From Verrucomicrobiales bacterium (GTDB lineage: Bacteria; Verrucomicrobiota; Verrucomicrobiia; Verrucomicrobiales; DEV007): 7,899 nt of DNA. The notes below the pieces were generated by a model. It searched no databases, was not told where the DNA came from, and saw only the letters and a list, made by a program, of their open reading frames with translations. The stretch covers positions 1 through 7,899 of the forward strand of contig JAGNMT010000144.1 of assembly GCA_017991025.1 (NCBI GenBank). Direction: 5' to 3'. The position numbers and the translations under genes are program-made. Below, in pieces: positions 1-5,804 of this stretch. Numbering within the stretch: the first letter of the stretch is position 1; every line of letters starts with the position of its first letter.

Positions 1-325
1 CACCTTTCCAGGCGAAGACCGGGATCCCGGCCGCAGCGATCGCAGCGGCGGCGTGGTCCTGGGTCGAGAAGATGTTGCAGGAACACCAGCGGACGTCGGC
101 ACCGAGCTCCACGAGGGTCTCGATGAGAACGGCGGTCTGGATCGTCATGTGCAGCGAGCCCATGATACGGACGCCCTTGAGCGGCTTTGCCGCGGCGTAT
201 TTTGCCCGCGTGGCCATGAGACCCGGCATCTCGTGCTGGGCCACTTCGATTTCCAAACGGCCGAAGTTGGCGAGACCGATGTCGGCCACTTTGTAGTCTT
301 CCTTAATAGCGATTCCTGTGCTCAT
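1..325 (-). CDS. ahcY: S-adenosylhomocysteine hydrolase, N-terminal part (runs off left edge)
   Basis: Adenosylhomocysteinase is a cytoplasmic NAD-dependent enzyme. It reversibly splits S-adenosylhomocysteine (SAH) into homocysteine and adenosine, removing the product that inhibits methyltransferases. Only the first 108 residues are in the window. They match the family N-terminus closely: YKVADIGLANFGRLEIEVAQ at residues 11-30, HEMPGLM (31-37), the substrate-binding LHMTIQTAVLIETL (58-71) and CNIFSTQDHAAAAI (83-96). The start ATG at 323-325 gives the normal N-terminus MSTGIAIKEDYKVADIGL. No Shine-Dalgarno sequence is visible; the leader is A-rich. The gene begins 26 bases after the metK stop on the same strand, so the two are very likely one operon. 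The gap is too short for an SAH riboswitch, so control probably comes from the promoter upstream of metK. The full protein would be expected to have about 430-470 residues. Confidence 0.97.
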   Translation of the reverse strand, partial: MSTGIAIKEDYKVADIGLANFGRLEIEVAQHEMPGLMATRAKYAAAKPLKGVRIMGSLHMTIQTAVLIETLVELGADVRWCSCNIFSTQDHAAAAIAAAGIPVFAWKG

Positions 326-351
326 GTTTTTTTGATAACTGATTTTTCTGC

Positions 352-1530
352 TTACGCGCAGGCACTCTTGAGCGCATCCGCTTTGTCTGTTTTTTCCCAG
401 GTCAGGGATTCGGTGTCATCTTCGCGACCGAAGTGACCGTAGTTCGTTGTCTTACGATAGATGGGGCGAAGCAGATTCAGCTCCCTGATGAAATCGGCCG
501 GCTTGAACGAGAAAATCTCTTTGATCGCCTTCTCGATCTTGGCGTCATCGACATGATTCGTGCCGAAGGTGTCAACGTGGACACTGACGGGTTGCGGATG
601 CCCGATCGCGTAAGCGAGCTGGAGTTCGCAACGGTCGGCAAGGCCGGCGGCAACGACGTTTTTCGCCACATAACGTGCCATGTAGGCAGCGGAACGGTCC
701 ACCTTGCTCGGGTCTTTTCCGGAGAAAGCACCACCCCCGTGACGTCCCATCCCACCATAGCTATCGACGATAATTTTACGTCCGGTAAGACCGCAGTCAC
801 CTTCCGGTCCGCCGATAATAAAAAGGCCGGTCGGATTGATGTGATATTCAGTTTCGGGAGTGAGCAGTTCGGCTGGGAGAACGGCTTCAACGAGGTCCTT
901 TTTCAGGATCTCACGAATCTCCTGTGTCGTGATACTGGCAGCGTGCTGAGTCGAGACGACCACGGCCGTGATGCGACTCGGCTTGCCATCGACGTATTCC
1001 ATGGAGACCTGTGTCTTCGAATCAGGGCGCAACCAGGTGTGTTTGCCGCTCTTGCGAAGATCGGTGATGGCGCGACCAAGCTGGTGTGAATAGGCGATCG
1101 GTGCCGGCATGAGTGCCGGTGTTTCGCGCACCGCGTAACCGAACATGATGCCCTGATCTCCGGCACCCTGCTCGGCGGTCTCTTTGCCATCCGCTGCCGC
1201 AGCATCCACTCCCTGAGCAATATCAGGCGACTGTTGCCCGAGTGCGTTCAGAAAGAAAAACGTGTTGGCGTTGAACTTGCAATCGTCGTTCGTGTAGCCG
1301 ATCTCGACCATGGCCGCTTTCACGACTTCACGGTAATCGAACTTCGCACTGGTCGTGATCTCACCGCCGAGAACGACGATATTATCCTTCACCATCGTCT
1401 CACACGCGACCCGGGAAGCCGGATCCTGCTCAAAACACGCATCGACGATCGAGTCGGAGATGGTGTCACACACCTTGTCAGGATGACCTTCGGTCACTGA
1501 CTCGGACGAAAATATATAGGAGTTTGCCAT
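352..1530 (-). CDS. metK: S-adenosylmethionine synthetase
   Basis: Methionine adenosyltransferase makes SAM from methionine and ATP, releasing phosphate and pyrophosphate; it is a cytoplasmic tetramer. At 392 residues it is complete and of typical length. Visible family signatures are GHPDK at residues 15-19 (catalytic histidine and metal-binding aspartate), the signature hexapeptide region GAGDQGIMFGYA at 122-133, DSYGGMGRHGGGAFSGKD at 256-273 (P-loop-like motif), and DPSKVDRSAAY at 273-283 with the lysine and aspartate that contact substrate. The ATG at 1530 gives MANSYIFSSESVTEGHPDK, which aligns with the usual start of MetK, so the start is secure although no Shine-Dalgarno sequence precedes it. 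It is the first gene of a metK-ahcY pair that makes SAM and clears SAH. It is transcribed divergently from a SahR-like regulator across a 47-base gap with a candidate operator. No residue looks abnormal. Confidence 0.98.
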   Translation of the reverse strand: MANSYIFSSESVTEGHPDKVCDTISDSIVDACFEQDPASRVACETMVKDNIVVLGGEITTSAKFDYREVVKAAMVEIGYTNDDCKFNANTFFFLNALGQQSPDIAQGVDAAAADGKETAEQGAGDQGIMFGYAVRETPALMPAPIAYSHQLGRAITDLRKSGKHTWLRPDSKTQVSMEYVDGKPSRITAVVVSTQHAASITTQEIREILKKDLVEAVLPAELLTPETEYHINPTGLFIIGGPEGDCGLTGRKIIVDSYGGMGRHGGGAFSGKDPSKVDRSAAYMARYVAKNVVAAGLADRCELQLAYAIGHPQPVSVHVDTFGTNHVDDAKIEKAIKEIFSFKPADFIRELNLLRPIYRKTTNYGHFGREDDTESLTWEKTDKADALKSACA

Positions 1531-1534
1531 GTCG

Positions 1535-1560
1535 TATTTACAAATCTTGATTCGTTGATA
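1535..1560. promoter_or_regulatory. Candidate SahR-type operator (imperfect palindrome between metK and the regulator)
   Basis: This 26-base imperfect inverted repeat is centred on TT at 1547-1548. Nine of 12 base pairs match. The best part is ACAAATC (1540-1546) against GATTCGT (1549-1555), with six of seven pairs, flanked by TAT (1535-1537) and ATA (1558-1560). The right half contains a clean TTGATA (1555-1560); the left counterpart is TATTTA. It occupies the middle of the 47-base gap between the divergent start codons, where one bound dimer could block both promoters. ArsR-family regulators bind such imperfect dyads. Assignment to the adjacent regulator is inference from position and symmetry; binding is not shown by the sequence. 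Confidence 0.5.
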
Positions 1561-1564
1561 GAGT
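1537..1564 (+). promoter_or_regulatory. Possible sigma-70-like promoter of the regulator gene
   Basis: TTTACA at 1537-1542 is close to the -35 consensus TTGACA (5 of 6). It is followed after 16 bases by TAGAGT at 1559-1564 (4 of 6 to TATAAT). Transcription would begin about 7 bases before the ATG at 1578, leaving almost no leader. The element lies almost wholly under the candidate operator, which would fit autorepression. The -10 match is weak. I found no equally good promoter in the metK direction. Confidence 0.25.
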
Positions 1565-1577
1565 AACCGCCTCGATC

Positions 1578-2537
1578 ATGTCGTCAATTCTTAAATCACT
1601 GCGATTGATCGCTGATCCGACCCGGATACGAATTCTCAGCCTTCTCCGGCGCGAAGATCTTTCTGTGGTCGAGCTTCAGGACATTCTGGGAATGGGACAA
1701 TCCCGTATTTCTTCGCAGCTCTCGCTGCTCCGGCAGGCAAAATTGGTAACCGATCGCCGCTCGGGAAAAAATATTATCTACACGTTCGGCAGCGACACTT
1801 CCCCGATCGACGAGCGCCTCATCCAGACCCTGGACCTCGCCGCCTCGGACATTGAAGAGATCGCCGATGATTGCGCGTCTCTTGATCTCACACTCGGGAA
1901 GCGGAAAGACAGGGCCCGCGCCTACTTTGACGCCCTCGCCGGAAAATTTGGCAGAACCTATTGCCCGGGGCGCTCGTGGAAGGCGCTCGCCGAAACGCTG
2001 CTGAAATTGATGCCTCCCATGGTCATCGCTGACCTCGGCGCGGGCGAAGGCACGTTTTCCCAGCTCCTCGCGCAAAGGGCCGAAAAGGTGATCGCCGTGG
2101 ACAACTCGGAGAAAATGGTCGAGTTCGGCGCTGCCGTGGCCCGTGACAACGGGTATTTGAACCTCGAATACCGGTTCGGCGAGATTGAGAATCCTCCGAT
2201 CGACGCAGGTTCCGTGGATCTGGCCTTTTTCAGTCAGTCCCTCCACCACGCGGAGCATCCGGGAGCTGCGATTGCTGCAGCCCATCGAATTCTGAAGCCC
2301 GGCGGGCGTATTATCATTCTGGACCTGTTAAAGCATCAGTTCGAAGAGGCCCGGGAGCTCTATGCGGATACCTGGCTCGGGTTCTCAGAACTCGACATCT
2401 CACGCTTTCTCAAAATCAGCGGGTTTCACGAGATTGAAATTTCCGTGGTGGATCGGGAACCTGACCCGCCCCATTTTCAAACAGTAATGGCTCTCGCAAC
2501 GAAGGTTGTCGCAACGAAGGTTCCGGGAACGAAGTAA
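1578..2537 (+). CDS. sahR: ArsR-type winged-helix / methyltransferase-domain fusion regulator, SahR-like
   Basis: This 319-residue protein has two parts. Residues 1-75 are an ArsR/SmtB winged helix-turn-helix: ADPTRIRILSLL (12-23), the DNA-reading helices in LSVVELQDILGMGQSRISSQ (28-47), then the wing RRSGKNIIYTF (60-70). Residues 110-310 form a class I SAM-methyltransferase-like fold: motif I ADLGAGEGTF (151-160), the acidic post-I strand VIAVDNSEKM (171-180), SVDLAFFSQSLHH (212-224) and LKPGGRIIILDLL (239-251). SahR of Proteobacteria has this architecture. There the methyltransferase-related domain senses SAH and the protein represses SAM-cycle genes until SAH accumulates. The divergent metK-ahcY pair and the palindrome between them support the same role here. 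The SAM/SAH-binding glycines are intact, so residual methyltransferase activity cannot be excluded. No ArsR metal-binding cysteine pair is apparent. The C-terminus ends in a short tandem repeat. Identification as SahR is inference from domains plus context. Confidence 0.78.
   Translation: MSSILKSLRLIADPTRIRILSLLRREDLSVVELQDILGMGQSRISSQLSLLRQAKLVTDRRSGKNIIYTFGSDTSPIDERLIQTLDLAASDIEEIADDCASLDLTLGKRKDRARAYFDALAGKFGRTYCPGRSWKALAETLLKLMPPMVIADLGAGEGTFSQLLAQRAEKVIAVDNSEKMVEFGAAVARDNGYLNLEYRFGEIENPPIDAGSVDLAFFSQSLHHAEHPGAAIAAAHRILKPGGRIIILDLLKHQFEEARELYADTWLGFSELDISRFLKISGFHEIEISVVDREPDPPHFQTVMALATKVVATKVPGTK
2494..2534 (+). repeat. Short 15-base tandem repeat at the 3' end of the regulator gene
   Basis: TCGCAACGAAGGTT occurs at 2494-2507 and again at 2509-2522, a period of 15 bases. 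A decayed third unit (GAACGAAG) ends at 2534, just before the stop codon. Because the period is a multiple of three, the frame is kept and the protein ends in repeated A-T-K-V units (ATKVV, ATKVP, GTK). It is probably a slippage-derived extension of the C-terminus with no evident function. Confidence 0.8.
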
Positions 2538-2623
2538 GGTCACGGCGAGGCGTCTCTGTGATTTTTACGATCCCGCTAATTTCCTTCCCGCTGAAGCGTC
2601 TAACTACCATCGACACTACGCTC

Positions 2624-3475
2624 ATGCCAACGGCTCTTCATTGCCGCACTCCCCGCTCGCTTCCGCGACTTTTTTTTGCCGCCCTCATCCACGGATCTTT
2701 CGCCCTGAATGCCTTCGGAGACTGGAAGATTGAAGATCAATCGCCAGCACAGCGTCCGGATTCACCTCTGATTTTCGAAAGGAAACTCATTTCTCAAAGC
2801 GGCGAGAGCGGGTTTTTCTCGTCAAAGCGAATCGATCTGGTTTGGTTTAATGCGACCGACTTCACTTTTAAAGTGATCGACAACGGCCCGATGATCGAAC
2901 AACCCGTATACCCCGGTCTCGTCGCCGCGATGCAGGCGCACGGCTGCCTCGCCGGCGTCAACGGGGGATTCTTCCTCAAGGATCATGCCCCTTCCGGTCT
3001 CATGATCGCGGCCAGCGAATCATTCGGGCGCTTCGGGGAGGGAGCCCTCCTGAGCGGGGTGCTCCTTTCAAGCGGGAACCGCAATCCCTATCTTCTGCGG
3101 CGAGCCGAGTACAACAGCGCCAAGTATAAGCCCACCGATCTAGTTCAGGCAGGGCCCTTTCTCGTCGATCAGGCAGCCACGGTGCGTGGACTCTCCCCGG
3201 AAAACTCAAGACGACGCACCTTTGTCCTGCATGACGGGGACAAATGGTTCGCCCTCGGCCTCAGTGATGCTTTCACCCTCGCGGAATTGGGCTTGATTCT
3301 CGCCCGGACGGATTTTTCCCCTTCGCGGAAGATCCATCGGGCTCTCAATCTCGACGGCGGGACTTCCTCGGGACTCTATTTCGAGCCGGGGCAGGGAGGC
3401 GATCCGATTCAGGTCGAGCCATACAAAACCGTGCGCAATTTTGTCGGGATTATTCCGCGCCAGAAGCCCGAATAA
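2624..3475 (+). CDS. Secreted phosphodiester glycosidase (NAGPA/DUF2233) family protein
   Basis: The family is named for the human uncovering enzyme, which removes N-acetylglucosamine from a phosphodiester; bacterial members act on uncertain extracytoplasmic glycan substrates. From ATG 2624 the protein has 283 residues. The N-terminus looks like a signal peptide: basic residues, a hydrophobic stretch RLFFAALIHGSFALNA (about 15-30), then a plausible cleavage site before the mature sequence. Family motifs follow: GVNGGFF (111-117), AGPFLV (176-181), an arginine-rich SRRRTFV (195-201) and NLDGGTSSGLYF (242-253), the last corresponding to the conserved NLDGG-S-S motif. The frame is open back to a GTG at 2558. 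I chose 2624 because it puts the signal peptide at the N-terminus; neither start has a Shine-Dalgarno sequence. The gene lies 86 bases after the SahR-like gene on the same strand, and no terminator is seen between them. Any functional link to that regulator is unsupported. The substrate is unknown. Confidence 0.85.
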   Translation: MPTALHCRTPRSLPRLFFAALIHGSFALNAFGDWKIEDQSPAQRPDSPLIFERKLISQSGESGFFSSKRIDLVWFNATDFTFKVIDNGPMIEQPVYPGLVAAMQAHGCLAGVNGGFFLKDHAPSGLMIAASESFGRFGEGALLSGVLLSSGNRNPYLLRRAEYNSAKYKPTDLVQAGPFLVDQAATVRGLSPENSRRRTFVLHDGDKWFALGLSDAFTLAELGLILARTDFSPSRKIHRALNLDGGTSSGLYFEPGQGGDPIQVEPYKTVRNFVGIIPRQKPE

Positions 3476-3491
3476 TCGAGGGAAAAGAAGC

Positions 3492-3521
3492 TGTCACAAA
3501 CTCCGGTGCCCGGGATATACT
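3492..3521 (+). promoter_or_regulatory. Predicted ECF-dependent promoter of the sigma/FecR operon
   Basis: TGTCACAAACTC at 3492-3503 and TATACT at 3516-3521 are separated by 12 bases. The same 12-mer, spacing and hexamer occur upstream of the DUF1549 gene, while the sequences between and around them are unrelated. Counting TGTCACA as the -35 core, the spacer to TATACT is 17 bases, a normal ECF geometry. A sigma-70 reading (CTGTCA with a 19-base spacer) fits worse. The TGTCACA core resembles the -35 element reported for ECF41-type factors, though this sigma does not have that family's architecture. Transcription should begin near 3527-3529. Confidence 0.65.
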
Positions 3522-3526
3522 TCTGC

Positions 3527-4096
3527 GTGAGAGAAAGTGAGAAAGAGGACGAGCTCGTCGTCCGCGTGCAGAAAGGAGACCTAGCCGCCTTCGAGCGGCT
3601 CCTCGAACTCCACAGCTCGCATCTGCGCGCGTTTGTTGCAATGAAGCTTCCGATCGCCCACCTCATCGACGAGATTGCGCATGAGACCTTCGTTTTTTCC
3701 CATCGTCATATCATGGATTTTAAGGCGGGCACTGATTTCGGCAAGTGGCTGCGCGCGATCGCCTTCAACCTGATCCGGAAGGAAACCCTACGGCATCAGC
3801 GCTTTGCGAAGAATCAGGATAAGTTTCTCGAGCATCATCTCGTGCAACAGGCCGGTCGGGGAGACCGCTCCCCTGAGCTCCCTCTTATCTCTTTTCTGGA
3901 AGAGTGCCTCAATCGCCTCCCGGAGCAGCAGCGCAAGCTACTGGAGCACAAGTATACCCTTGCTGAGTCCTCCCGGGAGATCGCCGATTCCTTCGGGCAA
4001 AGCGATACCTGGGTGAGGACGACACTCTGCCGGGTGAGAACAGCTCTCCGGCAATGTATCGAAAATAAAATCAACGGCTCGTCTGAACTCGCTTAA
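3527..4096 (+). CDS. ECF-type RNA polymerase sigma factor (Rhodopirellula/Verrucomicrobium family)
   Basis: A small sigma-70 family factor that directs RNA polymerase to a restricted promoter set. With the GTG at 3527 it has 189 residues. Region 2 covers about residues 8-92: DELVVRVQKGDLAAF at the start, IDEIAHETFVFSHRHI in the core-binding and -10 helices, then FGKWLRAIAFNLIRKE. Region 4 covers about 124-182: LNRLPEQQRKLLEHKY followed by the helix-turn-helix SSREIADSFGQSDTWVRTT, which reads the -35 element. Region 3 is absent, as expected for ECF factors. The frame extends upstream to a GTG at 3506, but that codon lies inside the shared promoter element, so 3527 or a later codon is the likelier start. 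The predicted transcription start falls almost on 3527, so the message may be leaderless. The downstream FecR-LamG gene begins 5 bases after the stop, indicating co-transcription and probably a sigma/anti-sigma pair. Confidence 0.9.
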   Translation: MRESEKEDELVVRVQKGDLAAFERLLELHSSHLRAFVAMKLPIAHLIDEIAHETFVFSHRHIMDFKAGTDFGKWLRAIAFNLIRKETLRHQRFAKNQDKFLEHHLVQQAGRGDRSPELPLISFLEECLNRLPEQQRKLLEHKYTLAESSREIADSFGQSDTWVRTTLCRVRTALRQCIENKINGSSELA

Positions 4097-4101
4097 ATCC
4101 C

Positions 4102-5691
4102 GTGGACTCTGAACACTTGGAAGCGTATCTCGCTGGTGAACTCGACGAAAACGGTCGAGTCAAGGTGGAGCGCGCCCTCCGCCATGACAGTCATCTGCGG
4201 ACGAGCTTTCTGATTCAGGCACAGATGGAAGCCGCCCTCAAAGTGCTTCTCGGGCCCGGTACTGCGACCCGTCAGGTGGAATTTGATCGAGGGGTCATCG
4301 CCCGGCTTCGCTCGGAAGGCGCCGGGGATCATCGGGGATTCGCCAAATCGGTCTTGACTGAAATTGTTGAGGAAAGGGAAAAACTGCGCCCGATACGCTG
4401 GCCCGACCTTATAAAGACAGGAATCATCTCGGCGGCCGCGTCCATCGCCCTGCTCCTTGCTCTGCAGGCCATTGTTTTCAGAGAATCGCCCCGTGGCTCC
4501 GGGCAAAAAAAGGATGCCATCGCCGAGGGTTTTACCGCTCGCGTCGAGCAGAGCGATAATGTGAAGTGGGCCGCCGCCAGCAAAGCGCAGATCCGGGAAG
4601 ACGGATGGCTCACCACCGGCTTCCTCAAGATTGAGTCAGGCTCCATCCTTATTGCCTTTAATTCAGGTGCCACGGCCGTCGTCGAAGGCCCCTCCGAGTT
4701 AAGCATCGAATCGGGAAACCGTATGTTCCTAAAATCCGGCCGCCTCTCGGCGGATGTCCCCCCCGCAGCTTCCGGCTTTACCGTGAATACCCCCCGACTC
4801 AATGCCATCGATATTGGAACGCGGTTCGGGGTCACCGTCGAGGGGAACGGCGATTCCGAACTCCACGTCATGCAGGGCAAAGTCGAGGTCAGTCGCGCCA
4901 GTGGCAATTCCGTTCCAACACTCGTTGTTGAAGGTCTTGCGTTGCGGGCCGACAGCCGCACGCGAAGCGAATTAAAGCCCATCCCCTACGCTGGCGAGCG
5001 TTTTAGACTCCGGGTCGGCAATCCTTCATTACCCGAACCGGCATTACGCTACGCCTTCGATGAGTCGACCGGCACAATCGTCGAGGATTCCGGAACAAAG
5101 CCACTCCTTGATGTGCCCATGATCACTTCCGGTGAACTGGACCATTCCCCTCGACGGAGTTCCGGTCGGAGCGGCGGAGGTCTTGTCTTTCAACCGGGCG
5201 AGACTCTCGATGTCTCCCTTTCAAGGGAATTCAAGCTTGAGGAGCCGCATACCATTGCTTTCTGGGTGAAACTTCCCCCGAAGATCGGCCGCAGCAACCA
5301 GGAACAAATTCTTCAATACGGACAGGATGGCCTCTCCTGGGAAATCTCCTGCAACCTGGAATCGGGAGCGGGAGTCCGGGGAGCTTTAAAAGTCGATTGC
5401 CCTGACGGCTACGTCATAGGTAGCACCGATCTCGGTGATGGAAACTGGCATCATGTCGCCTATCGCTTCATCGGCGGAGCTGGCAATGATATAGCCACCC
5501 ACTTGCAACTCTTTGTCGACGGAAAGCCTGAGACGATCAGCGATTACCGATCCGGCAGCATTAAAGCAGGAAGAGCCGGAAACCTGCGCCTCGGTAGCGA
5601 TCAATCCCATGGCTTTCAGGGCTGGATCGACGACTTGACCCTATTCCGCGAGGCTGTTTCCACCCAGACGATTCAGCAATTAAATGATTGA
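4102..5691 (+). CDS. Membrane-anchored FecR-LamG protein, probable anti-sigma factor/sensor
   Basis: This 529-residue protein has three zones. Residues 1-55 form a cytoplasmic N-terminal segment (LEAYLAGELDENGRVKVERAL) like the sigma-interacting start of planctomycete/verrucomicrobial FecR proteins; it lacks a zinc-binding HxxxCxxC motif. A single membrane span lies at about 105-126 (IKTGIISAAASIALLLALQA). A FecR domain follows at about 160-275, with FNSGATAVVEGPSEL (186-200), LKSGRLSADVPP (210-221) and IDIGTRFGVTV (237-247). Residues 310-529 form a LamG/concanavalin-like jellyroll: HTIAFWVKLPP (383-393), GNWHHVAYRF (447-456), LQLFVDGKPE (468-477) and GFQGWIDDLTLF (504-515). The inferred topology puts FecR and LamG outside the cytoplasmic membrane, so ligand binding, perhaps to a glycan, could control sigma release; this is inference. 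The GTG start at 4102 is 5 bases after the sigma stop and has no Shine-Dalgarno sequence, suggesting translational coupling. Confidence 0.85.
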   Translation: MDSEHLEAYLAGELDENGRVKVERALRHDSHLRTSFLIQAQMEAALKVLLGPGTATRQVEFDRGVIARLRSEGAGDHRGFAKSVLTEIVEEREKLRPIRWPDLIKTGIISAAASIALLLALQAIVFRESPRGSGQKKDAIAEGFTARVEQSDNVKWAAASKAQIREDGWLTTGFLKIESGSILIAFNSGATAVVEGPSELSIESGNRMFLKSGRLSADVPPAASGFTVNTPRLNAIDIGTRFGVTVEGNGDSELHVMQGKVEVSRASGNSVPTLVVEGLALRADSRTRSELKPIPYAGERFRLRVGNPSLPEPALRYAFDESTGTIVEDSGTKPLLDVPMITSGELDHSPRRSSGRSGGGLVFQPGETLDVSLSREFKLEEPHTIAFWVKLPPKIGRSNQEQILQYGQDGLSWEISCNLESGAGVRGALKVDCPDGYVIGSTDLGDGNWHHVAYRFIGGAGNDIATHLQLFVDGKPETISDYRSGSIKAGRAGNLRLGSDQSHGFQGWIDDLTLFREAVSTQTIQQLND

Positions 5692-5735
5692 CCTTTTGAG
5701 GTTAATTTTATAATTCTCATAAAGTTTTTCTTTTT

Positions 5736-5765
5736 TGTCACAAACTCATCTAAATTCGTTATACT
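5736..5765 (+). promoter_or_regulatory. Predicted ECF-dependent promoter of the DUF1549/DUF1553 gene
   Basis: TGTCACAAACTC at 5736-5747 and TATACT at 5760-5765 repeat the element before the sigma gene base for base, with the same 12-base interval. It lies in a 113-base AT-rich gap with no gene. Transcription would start near 5772, giving a leader of roughly 30 bases before ATG 5805. An 8-base palindrome, ACAGCTGT (5768-5775), sits at the expected start point. TTGTCA (5735-5740) also resembles a sigma-70 -35 box, but the 19-base spacer is long for that class. Confidence 0.65.
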
Positions 5766-5804
5766 AGACAGCTGTTCCAACCTCCGATTTATCCGTTTTA
5801 ATCC

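Noticed and set aside
326..351. Riboswitch between metK and ahcY
   Set aside because: The gap is 26 bases, shorter than any SAH or SAM riboswitch, and shows no stem structure.
433..1089. 218-residue plus-strand frame opposite metK
   Set aside because: Antisense shadow of metK, whose minus-strand protein has all MetK signatures. No family features in the plus-strand product.
1464..1470. TGTCACA inside metK as a third ECF promoter
   Set aside because: It does not extend to the 12-mer, has no TATACT at the matching distance, and lies within coding sequence on the strand opposite to metK.
1596..2285. 229-residue minus-strand frame opposite the regulator gene
   Set aside because: Antisense shadow; the plus-strand frame encodes clear winged-helix and methyltransferase motifs.
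2558..2623. GTG 2558 as start of the glycosidase gene
   Set aside because: It would place 22 residues before the signal peptide's basic region. ATG 2624 gives a normal secretory N-terminus, though the longer form is not strictly excluded.
4329..4982. 217-residue minus-strand frame opposite the FecR-LamG gene
   Set aside because: Antisense shadow of a well-supported membrane protein; no recognisable domain.
5707..5723. Terminator-like hairpin TTTAT/ATAAA followed by a T-rich run
   Set aside because: The stem is only five A-T pairs with a 7-base loop, too weak to call as an intrinsic terminator, and it lies in an AT-rich promoter region.
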